DNA of 5,369 nucleotides from an uncultured bacterium (lineage in GTDB: Bacteria > Bacillota_I > Bacilli_A > RF39 > UBA660): assembly GCA_905215635.1 (NCBI GenBank), contig CAJMQX010000055.1, positions 1 to 5,369 of the forward strand. Reading direction: 5' to 3'. Positions 1 to 5,369 of this stretch are shown here, piece by piece. How positions within the stretch are numbered: position 1 is the stretch's first letter; each line of letters opens with the position of its first letter. The notes below the pieces were generated by a model that ran no database searches, was not told the origin of the DNA, and saw only the letters and a list, made by a program, of their open reading frames with translations. The translations under genes and the position numbers were made by a program.

Positions 1-1752
1 AAACAAGTAGACATCTTAAAAGAACTTCTAGCTAATGAAAAAATATTAATATCTAAAACTTCTTCTAGTATTGAAACTCTCTTAAAAAAAGACTTAGTAA
101 AATATATTTATGAAGAAATAAATCGATATAAAAGTAATTTTACTGGAAGATATAAACCAGTTACGTTAAATGAAATGCAAGAGAGTGTTGTAAACAAAGT
201 AAAGCTAAATACTTTTAAGCCATATTTATTATATGGAATTACTGGTAGTGGTAAAACTGAAGTATATATGGAACTTATCGATAGGGTAATACATCAAGGA
301 AAAACTGCTATCATGTTAGTACCAGAAATAAGCTTGACACCACAAATTGTTGATCGTTTTGTAACCAAGTTCGGTAGTGATATTGCTATTTTGCATAGTG
401 GTTTAAATGAATACGAGAAGTATGATGAATATCGAAAAATACTATCTGGTAAAGTAAAAATAGTTGTTGGAGCTCGTAGTGCCATTTTTGCTCCTTTAAA
501 AAATATTGGCATCATTGTTATTGATGAAGAACATACTAGTACTTACAAGCAAGATAATAATCCAAGATATCATGCTAGGGATGTAGCTATGCTAAGAGGA
601 AAGTATCATCAATGTCCGATCATTCTAGGCAGTGCCACTCCTTCATTAGAATCTTTTGCTAGAGCATTAAATAATGTATATGAATTATTAACTCTAACAA
701 AACGTGCTGGATCTGGTAGTCTACCAAGTATTGAAATAGTAGATATGAAAGAAGAATCTCGTAGTGGTAATTTTGTCCTATCAAAAGTTTTAATTGATAA
801 AATATGGTCAAGACTTAGAAAAAATGAACAAGTAATTCTTCTTCTAAATAGAAGAGGATACTCATCAATGTTAACTTGCCGTGATTGTGGTAATGTCATA
901 AAATGTCCTAATTGTGATATTTCTCTTACTTATCATAAAAGTAGTAATACTAATCGTTGTCATTACTGTAATTATAGCATTAAAAATGTAAATAAATGTC
1001 CTGTATGTGGTAGTAGCAATATGAAAGATTATGGCCTAGGAACTGAAAAATTAGAAGAAGAACTAAATCGAATATTTAAATCTCGTGTTATAAGAATGGA
1101 TATGGATACTACCAGTAAAAAAGGTATGCATGAAAAAATAATTAATGATTTTGGGGAGCATAAGTATGATATTTTATTAGGTACGCAAATGATAGCTAAA
1201 GGTCTAGATTTTCCACTAGTTACTTTAGTAGGAGTAATTAATGCTGATTCTTCCTTAAATGTTCCCGATTTTAGAAGTGCTGAAGTTACTTTTGGTTTAC
1301 TATCTCAAGTATCCGGTCGTGCTGGTCGTAGTGGTTTAGCTGGAGAAGTTATTATTCAAACATATAATCCCGACCATTATAGTATCGTATATGCTAAAAA
1401 TCATGATTATTATAGTTTTTATAAAGAAGAAATGAAAATTAGAAAGGCCTTAAGTTATCCTCCATATTACTACATAACACTAGTCAATATTACTAGTAAA
1501 GATTATGAATTAGGCTTCAAAGAAGCAAATAAAATAGGGGACTACTTAAGAAAAAATTTAAATCCAGATACCAAAGTATTAGGCCCTTCGATGGCCAATA
1601 TCTTTAAAATGAATAATATTTATCATTATCAATGTATTATTAAATATAAGTATGATAATAATTTAAATAAAGTTTTAACTAATATAGATGAAATGTATAA
1701 GATTAATAATAAAGTAGATGTATCTATAGATGTAGATCCAATAAGGGTGTGA
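1..1752 (+). CDS. priA: Primosomal protein N' (PriA replication-restart helicase), 5'-truncated by window edge
   Basis: PriA is the superfamily 2 3'-to-5' DNA helicase that recognises stalled or collapsed forks and starts primosome assembly so that DnaB-type helicase can be reloaded; it acts on chromosomal DNA in the cytoplasm. The frame is open from base 1, so the gene begins outside the window; the ATG at 175 is internal. The fragment has 583 residues; family members have roughly 730-800, so the N-terminal 3'-DNA-end-binding domain is missing. Residues 1-58 resemble the end of the winged-helix region. Seen next: Walker A GSGKT (82-86), DEEH box (175-178), GSATPS (210-215), eight cysteines in CxxC-type pairs (293, 296, 302, 305, 320, 323, 333, 336) for the two zinc sites, TQMIAKGLDFP (395-405), motif VI QVSGRAGRSG (436-445) and the typical DVDP end. 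All helicase motifs look intact. Four bases separate it from the next gene, indicating an operon. Confidence 0.97.
   Translation, partial: KQVDILKELLANEKILISKTSSSIETLLKKDLVKYIYEEINRYKSNFTGRYKPVTLNEMQESVVNKVKLNTFKPYLLYGITGSGKTEVYMELIDRVIHQGKTAIMLVPEISLTPQIVDRFVTKFGSDIAILHSGLNEYEKYDEYRKILSGKVKIVVGARSAIFAPLKNIGIIVIDEEHTSTYKQDNNPRYHARDVAMLRGKYHQCPIILGSATPSLESFARALNNVYELLTLTKRAGSGSLPSIEIVDMKEESRSGNFVLSKVLIDKIWSRLRKNEQVILLLNRRGYSSMLTCRDCGNVIKCPNCDISLTYHKSSNTNRCHYCNYSIKNVNKCPVCGSSNMKDYGLGTEKLEEELNRIFKSRVIRMDMDTTSKKGMHEKIINDFGEHKYDILLGTQMIAKGLDFPLVTLVGVINADSSLNVPDFRSAEVTFGLLSQVSGRAGRSGLAGEVIIQTYNPDHYSIVYAKNHDYYSFYKEEMKIRKALSYPPYYYITLVNITSKDYELGFKEANKIGDYLRKNLNPDTKVLGPSMANIFKMNNIYHYQCIIKYKYDNNLNKVLTNIDEMYKINNKVDVSIDVDPIRV
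1743..1749 (+). promoter_or_regulatory. Ribosome binding site of the rlmD-type gene
   Basis: AAGGGTG lies inside the last codons of priA, seven bases before the ATG at 1757. It is a reasonable Shine-Dalgarno match and supports that ATG as the start. Because it overlaps the priA stop region, translation of the two genes is probably coupled (inference). Confidence 0.6.
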
Positions 1753-1756
1753 TAAA

Positions 1757-2947
1757 ATGCAAGTATTAATTGAAAAACTAGATCATAGTGGTAATGGTAT
1801 TAGTTATCATAATGGGAAAATTATCTTTATTCCTAAAGCAATACCAGGTGATATCTTAGATATAGAAATAACTAATAGTTATAAGAAATATGATATAGGT
1901 AAAATTAAAAAAATAATAAAATCTAGTGATAAATTAATAGCTCCTAAATGTCCATACTATTATACTTGTGGAGGCTGTAATATTAGTAATTTATCTTACC
2001 AAGAGCAACTAAAATTCAAAGAAGATAAAATTATTAATATCTTTAAAAAATATCTAGATAAAGATATAGCACCTAGAGTTCTTGGTAGTAAAAAAGATTT
2101 TGAATATAGAAACAAGATTACATATCATGTAAGTAATGGATTAATAGGATTAGTTGACATAGATAATAATTTCCTTAAAATAGATAAATGCCTATTAGTT
2201 AGTCCTAAAGTAAATGAATTAGTATTATTACTTCAAAAAGAAGATTTATCCAAAGTAAGTAAAATTGTCATTCGTGAATGTAATAATGGCCTTATTCTTA
2301 GTATTACTGGGAATATGAAGATAGAAAATTTAAAAAAATTATGTATAGAAATATATTTAAATAATGAGAAAAAATATTCTAAAGAAGAAGGATATTTATA
2401 TATAGGTAATTTAAAATATCGAGTATCAGATAAATCTTTCTTTCAGATAAATACTAGTAATATAGCTACTTTATATAATGAAATTATCAAATATGGAGAA
2501 TTTACTGGCAAAGAAAAAGTAATAGATTTATACTGTGGAGTAGGAAGCATTAGTTTATATGTTTCTAAATATGTTAAAAGTATCCTAGGAATAGAAATAG
2601 TTAAAGAAGCAATCGAAGATGCTAATTATAATAAAGAACTAAATAATATAGATAATGCAACTTTTATATGTAGTGATGTATCAAAAGTTATTGATGATAA
2701 ATTAGAATGTGACACCTTAATAGTAGATCCACCAAGAGCTGGCCTAGATAAACATACAAAAAGTGTTATCAATAATTCTAATATCAAAAAAATTATATAT
2801 GTATCATGTGATCCTATGACTTTAGTAAGAGATCTTAAAGATCTTGATATGTATAATCTTGAAAAAATAAGTATAGTTGATATGTTCCCTCAAACATGCC
2901 ACGTTGAATGTGCTTCAGTACTACATCGAAAAAAAATTGAAAAATAA
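1757..2947 (+). CDS. rlmD: 23S rRNA (uracil-5-)-methyltransferase, RlmD/RlmCD (RumA/TrmA) family
   Basis: This SAM-dependent enzyme makes 5-methyluridine in 23S rRNA. E. coli RlmD modifies U1939, while the Gram-positive homologue RlmCD is known to modify both U747 and U1939; which applies here cannot be read from sequence. Domains in order: TRAM-like RNA-binding segment (about 1-55); 4Fe-4S cysteines C65-x5-C71-x2-C74 plus C145; central domain; Rossmann methyltransferase with FFQIN (228-232), SAM motif VIDLYCGVG (255-263), DPPR (324-327), the nucleophile C351 in SCDP, and E384 in the HVECASVL tail that matches the family's catalytic base. At 396 residues it is somewhat shorter than many homologues (about 430-460) but lacks no key motif. 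The ATG at 1757 has a well-spaced ribosome site and sits four bases after the priA stop, so it is probably co-transcribed with priA. TrmA/TrmFO-like tRNA activity is less likely because of the four-cysteine cluster and TRAM segment. Confidence 0.95.
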   Translation: MQVLIEKLDHSGNGISYHNGKIIFIPKAIPGDILDIEITNSYKKYDIGKIKKIIKSSDKLIAPKCPYYYTCGGCNISNLSYQEQLKFKEDKIINIFKKYLDKDIAPRVLGSKKDFEYRNKITYHVSNGLIGLVDIDNNFLKIDKCLLVSPKVNELVLLLQKEDLSKVSKIVIRECNNGLILSITGNMKIENLKKLCIEIYLNNEKKYSKEEGYLYIGNLKYRVSDKSFFQINTSNIATLYNEIIKYGEFTGKEKVIDLYCGVGSISLYVSKYVKSILGIEIVKEAIEDANYNKELNNIDNATFICSDVSKVIDDKLECDTLIVDPPRAGLDKHTKSVINNSNIKKIIYVSCDPMTLVRDLKDLDMYNLEKISIVDMFPQTCHVECASVLHRKKIEK

Positions 2948-2951
2948 GACT

Positions 2952-3000
2952 TTTTGATTTTTACTCAAAATAAAAAAAACGATATTTTGAATAAAATCGT
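2952..3000. terminator. Hairpins after rlmD; possible terminator, best oriented for the - strand
   Basis: Two weak inverted repeats follow the rlmD stop. TTTTGA (2952-2957) can pair with TCAAAA (2965-2970). ACGAT (2979-2983) plus TTT pairs with AAA plus ATCGT (ending at 3000), with one bulged A. The second stem is preceded on the + strand by eight A residues (2972-2979), so on the - strand it is followed by a T run, as in a rho-independent terminator. On the + strand no T run follows. It may be a poor or bidirectional end for the priA-rlmD transcript. The stems are short and AT-rich, so confidence is low. Confidence 0.3.
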
Positions 3001-3054
3001 GTAAAAAATTGAAAATAATCAAACGGTTATCTGAGTATGATATGTACATGACGC

Positions 3055-3063
3055 TGATATAAA
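3055..3063 (+). promoter_or_regulatory. Possible extended -10 promoter ahead of rhuM
   Basis: TGATATAAA reads as an extended -10 (TG-N-TATAAA, five of six matches to TATAAT) about 55 bases before the rhuM start. No good -35 sits 16-18 bases upstream, which extended -10 promoters can tolerate. TATGAT at 3036-3041 is another partial -10, with TTGAAA at 3009-3014 too far away (21 bases). In DNA this AT-rich such matches occur by chance. The 169-base gap and separate gene character suggest rhuM has its own promoter, but the exact site is uncertain. Confidence 0.3.
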
Positions 3064-3099
3064 TGGGATAGTGAAACATATACTAATTAAAATATTTAT

Positions 3100-3110
3100 A
3101 AGGGGATGAT
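3100..3110 (+). promoter_or_regulatory. Strong ribosome binding site of rhuM
   Basis: AAGGGGATGAT matches the ideal AAGGAGGTGAT at nine of eleven positions and ends six bases before the ATG at 3117. It fixes that ATG as the rhuM start and predicts efficient translation. Confidence 0.7.
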
Positions 3111-3116
3111 AGAAAT

Positions 3117-4124
3117 ATGCACGAAAGCAATATATTATTATATGAAACTGATGAAGGCAAAATTAATGTAGATGTAATATTGAAAGATGAAACAATATGG
3201 TTAACTCAAAAGAGTATGAGTGAACTTTTTGATGTTAATGTTCCCGCAATTAATAAGCATTTAAATAATATATATGAAGAGAAAGAACTTAATAAAAATT
3301 CAACTATTTCCAAAATGGAAATAGTTCGAAAAGAAGGAAATAGGAATGTTAATAGAGAATTAGAATTTTATAATTTGGATGCTATTATTGCAGTCGGATA
3401 TAGAGTTAATTCTAAAAAAGCAACTAAATTTAGAATTTGGGCAACTAATATTCTGAAAGATTATATGATTAAAGGTTTTGTAATAGATGTTGATAAAATG
3501 AAAAATGGTCCTAAATTTGGAAAAGATTACTATGATGAATTATTACAAACTATTAAAGAAATTAGATTGAGTGAAAGAAGACAATATCAAAAAATAACAG
3601 ATGTATTTGAAACAACCAGTATAGATTATAATAAAAATTCAGATGAAGCATATACATTTTTTAAAATAGTTCAAAACAAATTGCATTATGCTATAACTGG
3701 CAAAACAGCAGCTGAATTAATATTTGAAAGAGTAGATAGTGAAAAAATACATATGGGACTTACTAATTGGAAAAATAGTCCAGATGGGAAAATAATGAAA
3801 TATGATATTAGCATTGCTAAAAACTATTTACAAAAAGATGAATTAGATAAACTAAATGATTTAACTAATTTATTTTTAGATGTTGCAGAATCTGAAGCAA
3901 AAGAGCAGAAAGTAATGACAATGAAAGATTGGATTGAAGTTGCAGATGATTTATTGAAATATAGAAAGAAGAATGTTTTAAGTGATGCCGGAAAAATTTC
4001 ACATAAGAAGGCATTAGAAAAAGCAGAATACGAATATGAAAAGTTCAGAGTAAAGCAAGATCAAGAATATATTTCAAGTATGGATGAAATGTATAAAAAA
4101 TATTTAGAAGAGAATAAAAAATAG
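3117..4124 (+). CDS. rhuM: RhuM family protein (virulence RhuM / COG3943 type)
   Basis: The 335-residue protein is a full-length member of the RhuM family, named after a gene of Salmonella pathogenicity island 3 and widespread as an accessory gene in many bacteria. No biochemical activity is established for the family. Recognisable blocks in order: IWLTQKSMSELFDV (27-40) with VPAINKHLNNIY (42-53), which looks like a helix-turn-helix and suggests DNA binding (inference); STISKMEIVRKEGNR (62-76); YNLDAIIAVGYRVNS (85-99), the most characteristic block; FRIWATNILKDYMIKGF (105-121); RLSERRQYQKI (150-160); NKLHYAITGKTAAELI (187-202); HMGLTNW (212-218); DLTNLFLDVAE (248-258); and a charged, helical tail (about 295-335). 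No signal peptide or membrane segment is seen, so it is cytoplasmic. A strong ribosome site supports the start. Leucine codons differ from priA-rlmD (TTG five, CTA one), suggesting separate origin. The next gene follows after 75 bases. Confidence 0.93.
   Translation: MHESNILLYETDEGKINVDVILKDETIWLTQKSMSELFDVNVPAINKHLNNIYEEKELNKNSTISKMEIVRKEGNRNVNRELEFYNLDAIIAVGYRVNSKKATKFRIWATNILKDYMIKGFVIDVDKMKNGPKFGKDYYDELLQTIKEIRLSERRQYQKITDVFETTSIDYNKNSDEAYTFFKIVQNKLHYAITGKTAAELIFERVDSEKIHMGLTNWKNSPDGKIMKYDISIAKNYLQKDELDKLNDLTNLFLDVAESEAKEQKVMTMKDWIEVADDLLKYRKKNVLSDAGKISHKKALEKAEYEYEKFRVKQDQEYISSMDEMYKKYLEENKK
3302..3326. repeat. Perfect 11-bp inverted repeat inside rhuM
   Basis: AACTATTTCCA (3302-3312) and its exact reverse complement TGGAAATAGTT (3316-3326) are separated by AAA. 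In the mRNA this would be an 11-bp stem with a three-base loop, within the codons for residues 62-70 of RhuM. It has no + strand T run; on the - strand it is followed by GAATTTTTATT. The protein block encoded here is a usual one for the family, so the repeat may be a coding coincidence. Confidence 0.75.
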
Positions 4125-4185
4125 TAATTTATTGAAATGTATGATTGATTATGAAAAAAACAATAAAGAGTAATTGCTGAAAAAT

Positions 4186-4189
4186 GGAG
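4186..4189 (+). promoter_or_regulatory. Ribosome binding site of the DUF1835-type gene
   Basis: GGAG, in the context TGGAGTTGA, lies ten bases before the ATG at 4200. This is a moderate Shine-Dalgarno site, weaker than that of rhuM. No convincing promoter or terminator was found in the 75 bases after rhuM, so the gene may depend on the rhuM transcript. Confidence 0.5.
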
Positions 4190-4199
4190 TTGAAAAAGT

Positions 4200-4925
4200 A
4201 TGAGAACATTGGAAATAATATTCGGACATTCTTGTTATTATACTATGAAAAATATTAATGATAATATTTTAATGTTAAATGTTTTGTTTAATATTGGAGA
4301 TTTGTCTGACTATAGAAATCATAAAATTAATATACCAGAAAACTTACGTTTGGAAGATAAAAATGCTAATTTTAAGTCAGAATATAATATTATTATTGAT
4401 AATATAAAGCAAAAAAATAAAATAAGGGTATGGACTGGTAGAAATGATATTTATTCATATTTGATAATGTTATATATTTGCAGTATTATAAAAGATTATA
4501 ACTATGAATTATATGTTTTATATTGTGATGATTATAATAATGATTATCCATCACCTAGTGTAATGAGGGAAGAAGAACTAAAAAAATTATCTAGACTAGA
4601 ACATAAATTAACAAATGAAGAAATAAATAATAATGTAAATATTTGGAACGGTTTAGTTAGTGAAAATTCTGATTTAAGAGTAATTGATTCTGGAAATGTG
4701 AAATCAGTTTCAATAGATTTTTATGATAATTTTATTATAGATACTTTAAAATCAATGGGCAAAGTTAAGATGTGCCAATTAGTTGGAAAATTAATGCAAA
4801 AAGTATACCTGCATGACACAATGTATGTCTATTTAATAAACAGGTTGATAAGTATTAATAAAATAAAAATTACATTATATAATGATGTCAGATATTTTGA
4901 AAGTTTAATAGAATATAATAAATAA
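4200..4925 (+). CDS. DUF1835/DUF3658-type protein of unknown function
   Basis: This 241-residue protein resembles the DUF1835 (N-terminal) plus DUF3658 (C-terminal) family common in Bacillota; no function is established. The match is from memory of the family pattern: LEIIFGHS (4-11) fits the opening 'I-x-F-G-x-S' strand and loop; NIGDLSDY (31-38) fits the conserved LxIGDI block; IRVWTGRNDIYSYLIMLYIC (75-94) fits the 'W-x-S/G ... LY' segment; LYVLYCD (104-110) is a predicted strand; KKLSRLEHKLTNEEINNNVNIWNGLVSENSDLRVI (about 128-162) fits the conserved L-x-x-E..W..L..EN..LR block; and FYDNFIIDTL (174-183), QLVGKLM (193-199), with INRLISINKIKI (213-224), fit the C-terminal winged-helix-like end. 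No signal peptide or clear membrane helix. Leucine codons (TTG six, CTA two) resemble rhuM. Whether it works with RhuM is unknown. It could also be an isolated hypothetical that merely shares this transcript. Confidence 0.85.
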   Translation: MRTLEIIFGHSCYYTMKNINDNILMLNVLFNIGDLSDYRNHKINIPENLRLEDKNANFKSEYNIIIDNIKQKNKIRVWTGRNDIYSYLIMLYICSIIKDYNYELYVLYCDDYNNDYPSPSVMREEELKKLSRLEHKLTNEEINNNVNIWNGLVSENSDLRVIDSGNVKSVSIDFYDNFIIDTLKSMGKVKMCQLVGKLMQKVYLHDTMYVYLINRLISINKIKITLYNDVRYFESLIEYNK

Positions 4926-4933
4926 TCATTTGG

Positions 4934-4951
4934 TAAGTATAGTTATGCTTA
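4934..4951 (+). terminator. Weak hairpin after the DUF1835-type gene
   Basis: TAAGTAT (4934-4940) pairs with ATGCTTA (4945-4951), with one T-G wobble and loop AGTT, starting eight bases after the stop codon. No T run follows, so this is at best an imperfect terminator or an mRNA 3' end stabiliser. Confidence 0.25.
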
Positions 4952-5040
4952 GTATTATAACACAGTAACAGAGTATTTACTAATTAGAAACATTAATTGA
5001 AAATTGTTGTAAAAATTAATATATACCATCATTTGTTTTT

Positions 5041-5127
5041 AACTATTACACATAATAAACATTCAACTATTAAGTGTGCTTTATATAATAGTTAGTTATA
5101 AATAAACACATAAAAATCAACTATTAA
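5041..5127. repeat. Cluster of AACTATTA repeats
   Basis: AACTATTA occurs in direct orientation at 5041-5048, 5065-5072 and 5119-5126, and inverted (TAATAGTT) at 5086-5093. The second and third direct copies extend to TCAACTATTAA and are each preceded by AATAAACA (5054-5061 and 5101-5108), with three and ten bases between. Copies 5065-5072 and 5086-5093 can form an 8-bp stem with a 13-base loop. The cluster could be a protein-binding or regulatory region ahead of the small unit to its right, or decayed repeat DNA. The sequence is AT-rich, so part of this could be chance. Confidence 0.5.
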
Positions 5128-5140
5128 TAATTAATGAACA

Positions 5141-5146
5141 TATAAT
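5141..5146 (+). promoter_or_regulatory. Possible -10 box of a small transcription unit
   Basis: A perfect TATAAT lies 36 bases before the ATG at 5183. No good -35 is visible at the right distance; the third AACTATTA copy overlaps that place, so an activator site there is conceivable (inference). A second TATAAT at 5215-5220 lies within the small ORF. In AT-rich DNA either may be chance. Confidence 0.35.
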
Positions 5147-5182
5147 GTCGAAACAATTTGTATGTTAGAAAAAGGGTAGAGT

Positions 5183-5236
5183 ATGGAAAATAAAAGTATA
5201 ATAGAAAATAATTTTATAATTTGGTATCTTCTTTAG
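5183..5236 (+). CDS. Possible 17-residue peptide (leader, micro-peptide or gene remnant)
   Basis: The ORF reads MENKSIIENNFIIWYLL and then TAG. It has a good ribosome site, AAAGGG (5171-5176), six bases ahead of the ATG, and a perfect TATAAT upstream. A strong terminator follows about 50 bases after the stop. The peptide has a polar first half and a hydrophobic second half (FIIWYLL), as in some leader peptides or membrane-active small peptides. The +1 and +2 frames after position 5228 stay open only for another ten or so codons, so it could instead be the 5' remnant of a decayed gene. I do not recognise it, and a chance ORF is quite possible. Confidence 0.25.
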   Translation: MENKSIIENNFIIWYLL

Positions 5237-5250
5237 CCAGTATCAAGCAA

Positions 5251-5264
5251 AGTCAAAAATGACT
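5251..5264 (+). other. Small hairpin between the short ORF and the terminator
   Basis: AGTCA (5251-5255) pairs perfectly with TGACT (5260-5264) around the loop AAAA. An alternative pairing, TTTAG (5232-5236, at the short ORF's stop codon) with CTAAA (5263-5267), would exclude it. That could allow ribosome-dependent switching of the RNA, but both stems are only five base pairs. Confidence 0.35.
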
Positions 5265-5283
5265 AAATAGTATTTGAATAAAC

Positions 5284-5337
5284 AGATGAATTCCATTTTG
5301 AAAGTTTAAATCACTTAAGAATGGAATTTATTTTTAT
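5284..5337 (+). terminator. Rho-independent terminator
   Basis: ATGAATTCCATT (5286-5297) pairs with AATGGAATTTAT (5320-5331), with one G-T wobble. A second inner stem, AAGT (5302-5305) with ACTT (5313-5316), closes the top around a seven-base loop. The right arm runs into TTTATTTTTAT (5327-5337). The core AATTCCATT/AATGGAATT is nine perfect base pairs. The T run follows only on the + strand, so it ends rightward transcription, either of the small unit starting near 5150 or of readthrough from the rhuM cassette. Confidence 0.75.
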
Positions 5338-5369
5338 CAGTAAAATTAAATAAATAATAAAAAATTAAT

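Larger units (their letters stand above)
4926..5369. other. 444-base AT-rich region without a normal gene
   Basis: No ORF on either strand looks like a conventional gene. The stretch holds a weak hairpin just after the DUF1835-type gene, a cluster of AACTATTA repeats, a TATAAT box, a 17-codon ORF with a ribosome site, a small hairpin and a strong terminator, each listed separately. Between about 4955 and 5040 I see nothing beyond simple AT-rich sequence. Confidence 0.7.

Noticed and set aside
175..177. ATG at 175 as the start of priA
   Set aside because: The frame is open back to base 1 with PriA-like winged-helix residues, and there is no good ribosome site; the true start is outside the window.
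294..515. 73-codon ORF on the - strand within priA
   Set aside because: It is an antisense shadow of the PriA Walker A to DEEH region; PriA motifs are intact on the + strand and the antisense peptide resembles nothing I know.
609..899. 96-codon ORF on the - strand within priA
   Set aside because: It is an antisense shadow of the region from GSATPS to the first zinc cysteines of PriA; no ribosome site or family resemblance was seen.
2831..2849. Tandem GATCTT words in rlmD
   Set aside because: They encode the Asp-Leu repeats of the protein in a normal part of the family and need no further explanation.
3042..3049. Palindrome ATGTACAT upstream of rhuM as an operator
   Set aside because: Eight-base palindromes are common by chance, and it has no second copy or clear relation to a -35/-10 pair.
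3071..3109. 12-codon GTG-started ORF just before rhuM
   Set aside because: It has no ribosome site and ends inside the rhuM Shine-Dalgarno region; it is most likely chance.
4141..4173. Ten-codon ORF MIDYEKNNKE between rhuM and the next gene
   Set aside because: There is no ribosome site; its loose likeness to the charged rhuM tail is too short to call a remnant.
4930..4958. TTGGTA-17-TATTAT promoter-like pair after the DUF1835-type gene
   Set aside because: The -35 match is only four of six and overlaps a hairpin, nothing recognisable lies directly downstream, and such matches are common in AT-rich DNA.
2986..5282. Ten-base direct repeat TTTGAATAAA at 2986-2995 and 5273-5282, flanking the accessory region as if attachment sites
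   Set aside because: The word is pure AT-rich sequence without a longer match, and one such match between two noncoding stretches of this size is expected by chance. No integrase or transposase is present.

Overview
The window comes from a very A+T-rich, low-GC Gram-positive type bacterium (Bacillota/Bacilli-Clostridia or a related gut lineage). PriA ends on TGA and Trp is written TGG, so the code is the standard bacterial one and not the Mycoplasma/Spiroplasma code. Shine-Dalgarno sites are of the AAGG(A/G)G type. I cannot name a genus. All convincing genes lie on the + strand.

Left part (1-2947): two housekeeping genes in a tight operon. The first is the 3' four-fifths or so of priA (replication-restart helicase, cut by the left window edge). 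Four bases later comes a complete RlmD/RlmCD-type 23S rRNA m5U methyltransferase gene with its Fe-S cysteines and catalytic residues intact. The two products do not act together biochemically. They share transcription only.

Middle (2948-4925): an AT-rich spacer with a hairpin and a possible promoter, then two accessory-type genes. One encodes a RhuM-family protein (335 aa) and the other a 241-aa protein matching the DUF1835/DUF3658 family. They are 75 bases apart, with no convincing promoter or terminator between them, so they may be co-transcribed. Their leucine codon choice differs sharply from the housekeeping pair: CTA dominates over TTG in priA-rlmD, and TTG over CTA in the accessory pair. 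This fits acquisition of the pair as a cassette. Neither family has an established biochemical activity.

Right end (4926-5369): 444 bases without a normal gene. They hold a cluster of AACTATTA repeats (three direct, one inverted, two of them able to form a hairpin), a perfect TATAAT box, a well-placed ribosome site with a 17-codon ORF, a small hairpin, and a strong rho-independent terminator near the edge. Together these look like a short transcription unit: a small RNA, leader/attenuator, micro-peptide or gene remnant.

The parts most worth a second look are the RhuM + DUF1835 pair, a perfect 11-bp inverted repeat inside rhuM, and the small terminator-ended unit at the right end. I do not see a recognisable complete new system. 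The two-gene cassette is the best candidate.
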